Part shown: positions 52,377-61,189 of the stretch, piece after piece
Layout of the letters: each line of letters starts with the position of its first letter
Position numbering within the stretch: position 1 is the stretch's first letter
Made by a program: the position numbers and the translations under genes
NCBI RefSeq assembly: GCF_029194005.1
Contig: NZ_JARFVA010000001.1
Location: forward strand, 434,001-498,000
DNA: 64,000 bases
Direction of reading: 5' to 3'
Source: Flagellimonas okinawensis
GTDB taxonomy: Bacteria > Bacteroidota > Bacteroidia > Flavobacteriales > Flavobacteriaceae
The notes under the pieces: generated by a model
The model's input: only the letters and a program-made list of their open reading frames with translations
What the model was told of the DNA's origin: nothing
Database searches by the model: none

Positions 52377-52949
52377 GTGACCGAAGAGCAGCTTCATAAC
52401 GCACTTAATTCAGGCAGGATATCCAAACAACAGATAGATGCTTTGGTGGTTCAGTTGGAAAAAGAGCCACTTCTGGCCGAGAGACTGTTCCAAGAAGTTT
52501 TGTTGGAAGATAAAGAAGGTACCTTTAATGCCAGTTGGACATTTGACCATTTGATGCGTAAAAAGCTCATCTATATCCTTCCTTTTATTGATGCCTTTGT
52601 GGATGGGCTATCGGAAATACAGAGCGAATCTTGCATACGGCCCATCGCCCATGTATGCGAAATGGTCTGCGAAGCCTACTTTAAAAAGAAAAATCCAGAA
52701 TTTGTTCAAAACATCGCGGATGAACAATTGGAAAAGATAATGACTGCTTGTTTTGACTGGCTCATTGGCCCCATGAACATGGCACCAAAGGTGTTTTCCA
52801 TGACCAGCCTTTACTATTTAGGGCTAAAGTTTGAATGGGTCCACCCGGAGCTCAAACTGGTTTTGGAAGAAAGCTATGCTTCGGGGACCACAGGATACAA
52901 GAACCGGGCAAAAAAAACTCTGGATAAGTTGGCCAAATTGGGTGTCTAA
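52377..52949 (+). CDS. Conserved protein of unknown function preceding purB
   Basis: A 190-residue soluble, all-helical protein; I do not recognise a named family. It opens TEEQLHNALNSGRISKQQIDALVVQLEKEP and later has LIYILPFIDAFVDGLSEIQSESCIRPIAHVCEMVCEAYFKK, FDWLIGPMNMAPKVFSMTSLYYLGLKFEWVHPELKLVLEE and a basic end. The alternating helices resemble HEAT-like repeats. The start is GTG at 52377. From memory, relatives occur just before purB in Flavobacteriaceae. purB has its own -7 box inside the 46-bp gap, so the link may not be transcriptional. Confidence 0.7.
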   Translation: MTEEQLHNALNSGRISKQQIDALVVQLEKEPLLAERLFQEVLLEDKEGTFNASWTFDHLMRKKLIYILPFIDAFVDGLSEIQSESCIRPIAHVCEMVCEAYFKKKNPEFVQNIADEQLEKIMTACFDWLIGPMNMAPKVFSMTSLYYLGLKFEWVHPELKLVLEESYASGTTGYKNRAKKTLDKLAKLGV

Positions 52950-52964
52950 ACCACAGCGTTTAAG

Positions 52965-52972
52965 TATCTTTG
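52965..52972 (+). promoter_or_regulatory. Candidate -7 promoter box of purB (TATCTTTG)
   Basis: Perfect TAnnTTTG match, 23 nt before the purB ATG at 52996. Confidence 0.6.
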
Positions 52973-52995
52973 ATGCTTTCAAAATTTTCTGGACC

Positions 52996-54339
52996 ATGTC
53001 ATTGACACAACTAAATGCCATTTCACCGATCGACGGTAGATATAGAAACAAAACCAAGGCTTTAAAAGACTATTTTTCAGAAGAAGCGCTGATCAAATAC
53101 CGTGTTCAAGTAGAAATCGAATACTTTATTGCTCTTTGTGAGATTCCATTGCCGCAATTGGCCGATTTTAACACGGCTCTGTTCCCTGATCTACAGAAAA
53201 TATATCAAGAGTTTTCCGCGGAAGATGCGCAGGCCATAAAGGATATTGAAAAAACCACCAATCACGATGTAAAAGCGGTGGAATACTTCATCAAACAAAA
53301 GTTTGACGAATTAAATCTTCAAAAATATAAAGAGTTCATCCATTTTGGTTTGACCTCTCAGGATATAAATAATACTGCTATACCACTTTCCATCAAAGAG
53401 GCCATGAACGATGTGTACGTGCCATCTTATTTGGAAGTCTTTGAAAAATTAAAAGAGCTTGCCAAAGAATGGGAAAATATCCCCATGTTGGCCAGAACGC
53501 ACGGTCAACCTGCATCCCCAACCCGTTTAGGTAAAGAAATAGATGTTTTTGTAGAGCGATTCAAAGAGCAGTTCAATTTATTGAACGATATCCCTAGTGC
53601 CGCCAAATTCGGTGGAGCAACAGGGAATTACAATGCACATAAAGTAGCATACCCAAACAACGATTGGAGAGCATTTGGAAAACAGTTTGTTCAAGAAAAG
53701 TTAGGATTGCACCACTCCTTCCCTACTACTCAAATTGAGCATTACGACCATATGGCCGCTTTGTTCGATTGCCTAAAGCGCATCAATACTATTTTGATTG
53801 ATTTGGATAGGGATATTTGGACATACATTTCCATGGATTACTTTAAGCAGAAAATCAAAAAAGGGGAAGTCGGTTCATCTGCCATGCCACACAAGGTTAA
53901 TCCAATTGATTTTGAGAATTCCGAAGGGAACCTTGGATTGGCCAATGCCATTTTTGAGCACCTTTCTGCCAAATTGCCTATTTCTAGATTACAGCGTGAC
54001 CTTACGGACAGTACTGTTTTAAGAAATGCAGGCGTGCCTTTTGCACATACCATTGTTGGATTCCAATCTACTTTGAAAGGGTTGAACAAACTGGTATTGA
54101 ACCAAGCCAAGTTTGAAAAAGATTTGGAAGACAATTGGGCCGTGGTTGCCGAAGCCATCCAAACAATCTTGAGAAGAGAAGGTTATCCCAACCCTTACGA
54201 AGCCCTAAAAGGTTTAACTCGTACCAACGATAAAATCAACCAGAAGTCCATTGCTGATTTTATTGAAACCTTGGAGGTTTCGGATGCAATTAAAGCAGAG
54301 TTAAAACAAATAACCCCAGCAAACTATACCGGGGTTTAA
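52996..54339 (+). CDS. purB: Adenylosuccinate lyase
   Basis: PurB acts twice in purine synthesis, on SAICAR and on adenylosuccinate. The 447-residue enzyme begins MSLTQLNAISPIDGRYRNK and has KEFIHFGLTSQDINNTA (about 105-121), PMLARTHGQPASPTRLGKE (about 157-175) and the mobile signature loop GSSAMPHKVNPIDFENSEGN (starting about 292). The length matches the E. coli type (456). The frame is open far upstream into the previous gene, but the conserved N-terminus and the -7 box fix the ATG at 52996. Confidence 0.97.
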   Translation: MSLTQLNAISPIDGRYRNKTKALKDYFSEEALIKYRVQVEIEYFIALCEIPLPQLADFNTALFPDLQKIYQEFSAEDAQAIKDIEKTTNHDVKAVEYFIKQKFDELNLQKYKEFIHFGLTSQDINNTAIPLSIKEAMNDVYVPSYLEVFEKLKELAKEWENIPMLARTHGQPASPTRLGKEIDVFVERFKEQFNLLNDIPSAAKFGGATGNYNAHKVAYPNNDWRAFGKQFVQEKLGLHHSFPTTQIEHYDHMAALFDCLKRINTILIDLDRDIWTYISMDYFKQKIKKGEVGSSAMPHKVNPIDFENSEGNLGLANAIFEHLSAKLPISRLQRDLTDSTVLRNAGVPFAHTIVGFQSTLKGLNKLVLNQAKFEKDLEDNWAVVAEAIQTILRREGYPNPYEALKGLTRTNDKINQKSIADFIETLEVSDAIKAELKQITPANYTGV

Positions 54340-54346
54340 TTTTTGT
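54312..54346 (+). terminator. Possible terminator overlapping the purB 3' end
   Basis: Short stem AACCCC/GGGGTT spans the last purB codons, with a loop of about 14 nt and the T-rich AATTTTTG after it. It is weaker than the other terminators in the window. Confidence 0.45.
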
Positions 54347-54413
54347 CCGTTCGAGCGCGGTGGAAAACCAGCTAAGACATCTCGATTGCTCCTTTGACTG
54401 CGCTCGAAATGAC
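54346..54413. repeat. Palindromic dispersed-type repeat between purB and mscS
   Basis: Inverted arms GTTCGAGCGC (54349-54358) and GCGCTCGAAA (54400-54409) enclose about 40 bp that contains CATCTCGATTGCTCC. The right arm continues into GAAATGAC, the signature also present at the prmC insertion (1080-1087). Sequences of this kind are, from memory, scattered through flavobacterial intergenic DNA. It lies between convergent genes, where it could also limit read-through. Confidence 0.7.
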
Positions 54414-54440
54414 AAAAAATCCAAAAATCCAGCTATCCGA

Positions 54441-55256
54441 CTATCCTTCCTTATGGATTTCCACTTGATGCGGATAAGGTATTTCGATTCCAGCTTCGTC
54501 CAGAGCGATTTTACAATTCTCATAAGTTGAAAAATAGACATCCCAGTAATCCTCAGGTTTGCAAAATGGCCGTACGGCAAAGTTAACAGAGCTATCAGCC
54601 AACTCAAGTACATTTACTGATGGAGCTGGGTCTTTCAGTACCTTGTCGTTGGAAGTCAATACTTTTAAAAGTACCTCTTTGGTTTTTTTGATGTCCTCAT
54701 CGTACCCCACTCCAATAACAGTATCAACCCTCATTTTACCCTCGGCCGTATAATTGATGATGTTTCCGTTCGCCATGGCCCCATTAGGTATAATGGCAAG
54801 TTTATTTTGGGGTGTTATAAGTTTGGTAGTGAATATTTCTATGCCCTTCACACTCCCTAAAACGCCTTGTGCTTCGACTAAGTCACCAATTTTATAGGGT
54901 TTAAAGATCATAATTAACACACCACCGGCAAAATTGGAGAGAGAACCTTGTAAAGCTAATCCAACAGCAAGACCGGCTGCAGCAATTACAGCGGCAAATG
55001 TGGTGACATCCACACCCAATCGGGAAATAACAATTATGATCAAAAATACCTTTAGGGCCCAAGAGAAAAGATTTAATAGAAATTTTTGGAGCGATTCGTC
55101 GTATTTGCTTTTGGACATTACCTTTCTGGTACCGGCAATTATCTTTTTAACCACCCACATACCCACGATGTAGATAATGAGTTCGGTAATGAGCTTAGGC
55201 CCAAATTCTTTGGCCAGTTCTATTCCGTAATCGAACCATTCTTGTGCTTTTTCCAT
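54441..55256 (-). CDS. MscS family small-conductance mechanosensitive channel
   Basis: A 271-residue inner-membrane channel that opens on membrane tension to release solutes. Three N-terminal helices lie at about 18-36, 60-80 and 86-110. The pore helix region [43 protein letters not shown] (about 88-130) has the Gly/Ala pattern of TM3 followed by the beta-domain. The cytoplasmic vestibule has [27 protein letters not shown] and a last strand [16 protein letters not shown] typical of the family. Length and topology match E. coli MscS (286). Confidence 0.93.
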   Translation of the reverse strand: [271 protein letters not shown]

Positions 55257-55330
55257 GATGTAGAGGTTTTGTTAGTGTTCTTATTTTGAGACACTAAGAT
55301 ACTAAACTACGTCACTTTCTTATTAGCAAA

Positions 55331-55361
55331 GAAAAAGGGCGACAAATGCCGCCCTTTTTTA
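55331..55361 (-). terminator. Intrinsic terminator of the sigma/DUF4252 operon
   Basis: Stem AAAGGGCG/CGCCCTTT with a loop of about 8-9 nt. On the minus strand it is followed by a T-run and lies 20 nt after the last DUF4252 stop. Confidence 0.85.
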
Positions 55362-55381
55362 CTTATTTGATGATTGGGTTT

Positions 55382-55921
55382 TTATCCTTTTAGGAAGTCT
55401 CCTATTTCTCCAAGTCCTTCTCCTTTGTAATCGGATTTTTGAATGGCCTGCATTAATTGCATAATGTGTGCAGGGTTCATGTCTTTGCCCAAAACACGTA
55501 CCAAGGCAAAACCTCTTTCCTTGCTGTCGCCGTAAATAATAACCTCATCTATGGCATCTTCATCCCCTAAATACTTAATGACTCCTTTACCATATTTTGA
55601 ATTGATTTTCATCAACTCTACAAAGTCATCCCCTTTAAGGATTTCACGGACCTTTTTCTTTTCAATTTCGTATTCCGTTGCATTGTCTGCATTCTTTTTA
55701 AAGGCCAACAGGTTAAATTTACGCAATGATTCTATAGCTTCTATTTGAGTTGGATTCAACTCTTCTTCATTAAGTTTTAGAATACTGGCAGGTACATCGA
55801 TGGACAAAAAGTTCGGATTCTCCGCATTGTCCACGTAATACTCCTGCAGACTGGGCTGCGAAGCACACGAAGCCAGAAGTACTGCTCCGGCCACCAACAT
55901 GCTTTTAATAATATGTTTCAT
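55382..55921 (-). CDS. DUF4252 family lipoprotein
   Basis: A 179-residue lipoprotein. MKHIIKSMLVAGAVLLASCAS has a lipobox with Cys19. The DUF4252 domain follows: LQEYYVDNAENPNFLSIDVPASILKLNEEELN, LRKFNLLAFKKNADNATEYEIEKKKVREIL and GFALVRVLGKDMNPAHIMQLMQAIQ. It is the last of four minus-strand genes (sigma factor, anti-sigma-like, two DUF4252). The function is unknown; in Bacteroidota DUF4252 genes often follow an ECF sigma factor, so they are probable envelope-stress outputs. Confidence 0.85.
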   Translation of the reverse strand: MKHIIKSMLVAGAVLLASCASQPSLQEYYVDNAENPNFLSIDVPASILKLNEEELNPTQIEAIESLRKFNLLAFKKNADNATEYEIEKKKVREILKGDDFVELMKINSKYGKGVIKYLGDEDAIDEVIIYGDSKERGFALVRVLGKDMNPAHIMQLMQAIQKSDYKGEGLGEIGDFLKG

Positions 55922-56034
55922 CTTTTTATGTTTTTGATTGATTCTTCAAACTGATAATCAGTTGACAATAATTAGTTGGGTTTTATAGCTTTTTGTTACA
56001 ATTTCCAACAAATTATTGCCAACTGACATGCTAA

Positions 56035-56577
56035 TTATTTGTTCTTCTTGCCGGCTTCATTCAATTCTTCAGGCAAGTTCATCTTCTTGGTCAACGAACT
56101 AATGTTGTTAAGATCAATATCTCCGGTAAGTGACAAGATCACTGTCTCAAACTTATGTCCGTTTGCTTCTACCTCACTCATTCCCGTTACAAACATTAAC
56201 AGTTCGCTCACGTGGTCTGCATCTCGACCTTCTTTGATATAGAATTTAACGTTGGCGTCTTTGTCCTTGATACGCATCAACTCTTCCATTTTGGATGATC
56301 TTAGGTAACTGTCCACAGAAGATTTCATATCGTCCCCGATACTCTTATTTTCGGTAGTGAACACCTTTAAGCTTTTTAAACTGTTTACGATGCTGATAAA
56401 CTCCTGAGCTTCCGGATCATTGGTTTCAATATCCATTTTGGCCAAAAGATTGAACATACTTTTGTTCACGATTACCGTGGTTACATCGTCCAGGTCCTCG
56501 AACTTGTCAAAAACCGATTGTGAAAACCCTGCCAAAGGCAGCAATGCCATTACTGTAATTAAGATATACTTTTTCAT
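56035..56577 (-). CDS. DUF4252 family exported protein
   Basis: A 180-residue protein with signal peptide MKKYILITVMALLPLAGFSQ and no lipobox. The domain shows FDKFEDLDDVTTVIVNKSMFNLLAKMDI, VNSLKSLKVFTTENKSIGDDMKSSVDSYLRSSKMEELMRIKDKDANVKFYI and FETVILSLTGDIDLNNISSLTKKMNLPEEL. It is a paralogue of the next gene downstream, but soluble in the periplasm where that one is lipid-anchored. It sits 11 nt after the anti-sigma-like gene. A gap of 113 bp separates it from the second DUF4252 gene. Confidence 0.85.
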   Translation of the reverse strand: MKKYILITVMALLPLAGFSQSVFDKFEDLDDVTTVIVNKSMFNLLAKMDIETNDPEAQEFISIVNSLKSLKVFTTENKSIGDDMKSSVDSYLRSSKMEELMRIKDKDANVKFYIKEGRDADHVSELLMFVTGMSEVEANGHKFETVILSLTGDIDLNNISSLTKKMNLPEELNEAGKKNK

Positions 56578-56588
56578 TTTTTCGTTTT

Positions 56589-57023
56589 TTAATTGTTGTT
56601 GTAAATTTTTTGTTTTGCTTCTTCGAACTCGTTGAGGTAAGCCACTTTTTCTGTTCCGCGATTAAAATTTTCCGCTAAAAGGTCAAAAGCTTTTTTGGTT
56701 TCCTCATAGGCGTACTCCGCCTTTTCTTGTTCCAAACGTTTTGTTTCTTGGTATTGATTACCAAAATAAATGCCGAAGGTGAGAACCACTGCCGCTGCTA
56801 CGGATAGCCACTTGTAATAGTTTACTCTAGGTTTTAATGGAACCTGCTTGGTGTACTTTTCTTCCTTGGCCATGGAAAAGTAGTTGAACATAGGTTTGTA
56901 CTGCTCCAAGTGAGGTGCTACCTCGTCTTGTGAAAAATACTCCCTAAGTGTTCTTTCTTCGTCCACAGTGGTAGTGGCCTCGAAATACTTCTCCAATATT
57001 TTTTCTATGTTACCCAATTCCAT
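56589..57023 (-). CDS. Single-pass membrane protein, probable anti-sigma factor
   Basis: A 144-residue protein. The N-terminal cytoplasmic part (MELGNIEKILEKYFEATTTVDEERTLREYFSQDEVAPHLEQYKPMFNYF) has the short helical pattern of anti-sigma domains. One membrane helix lies at about 70-88 (YKWLSVAAAVVLTFGIYFG), and the rest is a charged periplasmic coiled region. No zinc HxxxCxxC motif is present, so it is not a ZAS-type anti-sigma. Its start overlaps the sigma gene by 14 nt, and that position is the main support for the role. Confidence 0.7.
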   Translation of the reverse strand: MELGNIEKILEKYFEATTTVDEERTLREYFSQDEVAPHLEQYKPMFNYFSMAKEEKYTKQVPLKPRVNYYKWLSVAAAVVLTFGIYFGNQYQETKRLEQEKAEYAYEETKKAFDLLAENFNRGTEKVAYLNEFEEAKQKIYNNN

Positions 57024-57519
57024 AGTTATGTTTTTTAATTAATTCTTCCCTTACTGTTTTTCTCGCCCTGGATAGTGCAACTCGCACTGCCGTGGGTTTC
57101 ATATCCAATAGTTCGCAGATTTCCTCGAACTCATATTGCTCTACATCTCGCAGTTGCAATATCATTTTTTGTTGTTCTGGCAGGTCTTCCATAATTCGTT
57201 CCATCCAACTTACGCTGTCCTCAGCCTCCAATTGTTTTTGCAAAGAGGTGTTTTCGTCGCTGTAGTTACTGTGAACCAATTTTAGGTTTCCTGCTTGCTT
57301 GGACTTTAAACGGTCCAAACAAAAGTTTTTGGTCATGGTCATGGCAAAAGCTTCTACATTTTTATACTTTCCCATGGATTCGTTCTTTGACCATAGCTTC
57401 AACAAAATTTCTTGAGTGGCATCTTCTGCTTCTTCCCTGGATACCAACAGGCGCTTTGCAAGCCTGTACAGTTTATCCTGAAAAGGTAAAACCACATTTA
57501 AAAATTCTGTTTGTTTCAT
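57010..57519 (-). CDS. ECF-type RNA polymerase sigma factor
   Basis: A 169-residue sigma-70 family factor. Region 2 holds LYRLAKRLLVSREEAEDATQEILLKLWSK (about 16-44) and FAMTMTKNFCLDRLKSKQ. Region 4 holds LPEQQKMILQLRDVEQYEFEEICELLDMKPTAVRVALSRARKTVRE (about 114-158) with its helix-turn-helix. It heads the operon with the anti-sigma-like gene and two DUF4252 genes. It should respond to an envelope signal through the membrane protein and direct RNA polymerase to a small regulon, probably including its own operon. Confidence 0.92.
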   Translation of the reverse strand: MKQTEFLNVVLPFQDKLYRLAKRLLVSREEAEDATQEILLKLWSKNESMGKYKNVEAFAMTMTKNFCLDRLKSKQAGNLKLVHSNYSDENTSLQKQLEAEDSVSWMERIMEDLPEQQKMILQLRDVEQYEFEEICELLDMKPTAVRVALSRARKTVREELIKKHNYGIG

Positions 57520-57732
57520 TTGGTTGTCTTAGTTGTTTTTAAGTCTTTCTTATCGACCTACACTATCACGACGATACATATCGAAATTTGTTACAAAAAA
57601 TTTGCAATCTGCTTTTATAAACCTATTTTGCAGGGCAAATTTACATGGTTATCCATGTTTTTTTACTCATTACAACCTACGCCAAAACAATATTTGGAAC
57701 AAATTTTGAGTAAATTCACTAAAAATTAAGCT

Positions 57733-59214
57733 ATGAAAAAGTATGTATTCCTCTTTTTGGGATTGTCAGTGTTGTTTATGTCGTGCAGTAGTGACGATAA
57801 TGTAATCGACCCTGGTGTTACCCCAAATCCTGATCCAGGCTCTGGATCCGAAGTAGACATAACGGCACAACACTTTATGTGGCAAGCCATGAACCTTTGG
57901 TATTTTTGGCAAGCAGAATCCACTGAACTTGGAGATTCCAAATTTAGTTCCGATGCCGAATACACGGAATATTTGGAGGACCACCCAGACCCCGAAAGCT
58001 TTTTTTACGACACTTTGGTTTTCGGAGAAGACCGTTTTAGTTTCGCCAATGAAGATTACTCGGAATTAGTAAGTAGTCTATCCGGTATATCCCAAAGCAA
58101 TGGTCTGGAATTTGGACTGGGACTCATTGGTGACACCAATAATGTTTTTGGTTATGTGCAATACATTTGGCCAGATTCCGACGCTTCCACAAAAGATATT
58201 CAACGAGGTGAATTCTTCACTAGAGTAGATGGTGTGCAACTTACTGTGGATAATTATGTAGAACTGCTTTTTGGTGATAATAGCTCTTATACTCTTGGAA
58301 TGGCTACAGTAACCAACAACACGATATCCGATAGTGCCAAAGAAGTGCAACTCACCAAAATAGAGAATCAAGTGGAAGACCCCATTTTGATTGCCGAAAC
58401 ATTGGATGTAAATGGCACCAAAGTGGCATACCTTATGTATAATCGCTTTTTAAGCAGTTTTAATGAAGATTTAAATGCAGCCTTTGCACAGTTTGTTGCA
58501 GAGGGAGCTACTGAACTTGTTTTGGATATGCGCTATAACCCCGGAGGTTCTGTTAATACATCTCGCCTATTGGCCAGTATGATCTATGGCACCAACACTT
58601 CCGACGTTTATATTAAACAGCGTTGGAACGCCAAAGTTCAGGCTCAATTAACAGAAGATTTCTTAACTGATTATTTCGCAAGCTCTACAGGTTCAAGTGC
58701 TATCAACACCTTAAACCTAAGCAGGGTTTTCGTAATTGCCACAGGAGACTCTGCCTCGGCAAGTGAATTGGTGATGAACGGACTGGAGCCATATTTAGAT
58801 GTAATCCACATCGGAGAAACTACTCGTGGTAAAAATGAATTTTCCATCACTTTGGTGGATGATGTAGAAAACACATATATATACAATAGCAATCGGGAAG
58901 GAAATATAAATTCCCAAAATAGCTGGGGACTACAGCCATTGGTAGGTAGAAATGAAAATGCAGATGGATTTTATGACTATACCTCTGGGCTAAACCCCGA
59001 TATAACGCTTAGCGAGGATTTGACCAATCTTGGGATTTTAGGGGATGTAAACGAGCCCTTGTTGGCACGTGCATTACAAGAAATTTCCGGTACTGCTGCT
59101 AAAATTGACTTTACCGTGGAAATGCCGGCAAATTCTATTACTTCTTCAAGGTTTCACACACCTGTAAAGGATAATATGTATTTGGAAAAGCCATTACAAT
59201 TGAACAAGCAATAA
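57733..59214 (+). CDS. S41 family (C-terminal processing) peptidase, lipoprotein
   Basis: A 493-residue exported protease. MKKYVFLFLGLSVLFMSCSSDDN gives a lipobox (Cys18) and an acidic linker. A tail-specific-protease domain fold with a PDZ-like part comes first (about 110-210: GLGLIGDTNNVFGYVQYIWPDS, IQRGEFFTRVDGVQLTVDNY), then the catalytic part with LVLDMRYNPGGSVNTSRLLASMIYG (about 261-285) and the nucleophile Ser in VIATGDSASASELVMNGL (about 333-350). The Ser is in the expected DSAS context, and GETTRGKNEF supplies the likely Lys. It acts at the cell surface or in the periplasm; the substrate is unknown. Confidence 0.9.
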   Translation: MKKYVFLFLGLSVLFMSCSSDDNVIDPGVTPNPDPGSGSEVDITAQHFMWQAMNLWYFWQAESTELGDSKFSSDAEYTEYLEDHPDPESFFYDTLVFGEDRFSFANEDYSELVSSLSGISQSNGLEFGLGLIGDTNNVFGYVQYIWPDSDASTKDIQRGEFFTRVDGVQLTVDNYVELLFGDNSSYTLGMATVTNNTISDSAKEVQLTKIENQVEDPILIAETLDVNGTKVAYLMYNRFLSSFNEDLNAAFAQFVAEGATELVLDMRYNPGGSVNTSRLLASMIYGTNTSDVYIKQRWNAKVQAQLTEDFLTDYFASSTGSSAINTLNLSRVFVIATGDSASASELVMNGLEPYLDVIHIGETTRGKNEFSITLVDDVENTYIYNSNREGNINSQNSWGLQPLVGRNENADGFYDYTSGLNPDITLSEDLTNLGILGDVNEPLLARALQEISGTAAKIDFTVEMPANSITSSRFHTPVKDNMYLEKPLQLNKQ

Positions 59215-59246
59215 AAAAAGCGGCCAATCGGCCGCTTTTCTTTTTT
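59214..59246. terminator. Bidirectional intrinsic terminator (S41 gene and btuB-like gene)
   Basis: Stem AAAAGCGGCC/GGCCGCTTTT (59216-59225 with 59230-59239) and a 4-nt loop, with an A-run before and a T-run after, between two convergent genes. Confidence 0.93.
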
Positions 59247-61107
59247 AAAGGTTGAGGTTCAGCCCCACCCTAAAGTTTCGTCCACGTGTTGTGAAACCAA
59301 GCAACTCTCTATAGTCTTCGTTCAATAAATTATCTGCATTCAAGAATACGTTCAATTTATTTTTAATTAACTCGTGCCTAATGGAAAAGTTCAGTAAGGA
59401 GAAAGGGTCTAGAGCAATATCCGTATAGGTGGCAAAGTCGGTATCAAAACGCTCGCCGGTGTACGCATAGGTCAAAGAAGCGTCCGTGGATTCACAAAAC
59501 TGATACCATAAGGACACATTGGCCTTGTGCTTGGGAATACGAATGGCATTGTCCCCCTTCCTTTCTGTGAAAGTATAGTTGGCATTTAGGCTTAAATTCT
59601 TCAAAGGCAACCAAGTTGCTTCTGCTTCCACCCCATTGGCATCGATTTCGTCCGCGACATTGATGCTCATAAAATTGGCGTCGTAACCAATGGCATTGGT
59701 TTCATTTCTATCAAAATAAACCATACTGATTCGGAACGAATTGTTCAACTTAAATTCCAATCCACCTTCAATGGTCGAGTTCTCTTCTGGTTCCAATTCT
59801 GGATTACCGCCAAAGGCTCCGAACAATTGAGTTAAATTAGGAGTGATGTATGATGTAGCATACGACCCCATCAATTTTACATAGCCATTTTCCGTGTCAA
59901 AAACATAAGAAGGGTTCACATTGTACACAAAATGATTACCATATTCAGAGTGATTGTTCAGTCTAGCACCCGCATTCAAGTTCAATCCAAAATCCGAAAC
60001 ATAAACTAAATTGGTATAAGGGTCCACAATGGTAAAATCAACCTCATCAGCAAAGATGGCCTCGTCCTTAATATAATTCACCCCTAAAATGGTGTAGAAC
60101 TGTTCTCCAAAAATATATTTGTTGTAAACGTCCAAAACCCAGTTACTCCCTTCTGTAATGCTTTCACCAAAGGTGTCGTTGGCCACAGACTCATAATCCG
60201 TATAGGCCGCATTCAAGTGAATGGATCCCTTACCATAACCAAATTCGGAGGACAAACCGATACGTTGCTGTTCATTCTCTCCCAAATTGGGTGCTTCGGC
60301 CATAGTCGCATCATATTCATTTTTGAACTTGGTCTGGTTTCCATAGACCTGTATCCCAAAGCTTTCCGTAAACTGATAGCCCAGCTTTATATTGGTGCTA
60401 AAGTGCGAGAAAATATCCTCTTCATTCTCAGGTGTCACCGCAGTGGACAGTCCACTTCTATATCTGTTGGAAAAATCAACCCCATAATTGAACTTGCCCA
60501 AAGTACCGTTTACATTAGCGGAATTTTGAATACTTCCTATATTGTAATTCTGGTCATCGGCAGTTTGATTGGTCCCTACGCTGGTCTCAAAATTACCGGC
60601 AATCTTCTTTTTAGAACTCTTTTTTGTAATGATGTTGATCACTGCCGTTACCGCATTGGTGCCATAAAGCGTACTTGCCGCTCCCTTGATGATCTCAATG
60701 GACTCGATGGTATTGGGAGCAAGCAACCGAAGGTCGTACTCTGCGGAAAATGTAGATGGGTCCTGTACACGAACACCATCAATAATAATCAAAACCTGAC
60801 GACCACGACCTCCACGGGCATATACCCCTAGAACGTCACCGTCCCTACCGCGGCTCCCAGCAATCTCGATACCACTTTTGGTATTGATAATTTCCGCAAC
60901 GGTTCTACCCTGATTGCGCTGCATTTCCTCTGCAGTGATCTTGATGACCGTTTTACCTGAGTTTTCTCGTTTCAACTCAAATTTTGAATCGCTTACAACA
61001 ACCTCGTCCAGTTGCTGCACTTTAAGTGAATCTTGCTGTACATTTTGCGCAAAAATCCCCTTACCCGCCAATAGAGCGGTAATTAACCATAAATGATTTT
61101 TTTTCAT
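59245..61107 (-). CDS. btuB: BtuB-like TonB-dependent cobalamin receptor
   Basis: Outer-membrane vitamin B12 transporter of 620 residues. A signal peptide (MKKNHLWLITALLAGKGIFAQ) is followed by the TonB box region LDEVVVSDSKFELKRENSGKTVIKI, the plug (AEIINTKSGIEIAGSRGRDGDVLGVYARGGRGRQVLIIIDGVRVQDPS, NTIESIEIIKGAASTLYGTNAVTAVINIITKK) and a 22-strand barrel that ends RGRNFRVGLNLNL. Size (E. coli BtuB 614) and the plug sequence fit BtuB. The cobalamin riboswitch in its leader makes the ligand nearly certain. It is divergent from the btuF-, btuC- and btuD-like genes. Confidence 0.93.
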   Translation of the reverse strand: MKKNHLWLITALLAGKGIFAQNVQQDSLKVQQLDEVVVSDSKFELKRENSGKTVIKITAEEMQRNQGRTVAEIINTKSGIEIAGSRGRDGDVLGVYARGGRGRQVLIIIDGVRVQDPSTFSAEYDLRLLAPNTIESIEIIKGAASTLYGTNAVTAVINIITKKSSKKKIAGNFETSVGTNQTADDQNYNIGSIQNSANVNGTLGKFNYGVDFSNRYRSGLSTAVTPENEEDIFSHFSTNIKLGYQFTESFGIQVYGNQTKFKNEYDATMAEAPNLGENEQQRIGLSSEFGYGKGSIHLNAAYTDYESVANDTFGESITEGSNWVLDVYNKYIFGEQFYTILGVNYIKDEAIFADEVDFTIVDPYTNLVYVSDFGLNLNAGARLNNHSEYGNHFVYNVNPSYVFDTENGYVKLMGSYATSYITPNLTQLFGAFGGNPELEPEENSTIEGGLEFKLNNSFRISMVYFDRNETNAIGYDANFMSINVADEIDANGVEAEATWLPLKNLSLNANYTFTERKGDNAIRIPKHKANVSLWYQFCESTDASLTYAYTGERFDTDFATYTDIALDPFSLLNFSIRHELIKNKLNVFLNADNLLNEDYRELLGFTTRGRNFRVGLNLNL

Positions 61108-61189
61108 TTCGTTTAATTGAATAAACGGGAGAATAGTATGTGATGCATACGTAAACTTTTATCCCGAAAGTTTAACATTGTTTGTTTGA

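Noticed and set aside
52831..52995. N-terminal extension of purB into the preceding gene
   Set aside because: It is a frame shadow of the upstream gene; PurB homologues begin at MSLTQLNAISPIDGRY and a -7 box precedes that ATG.
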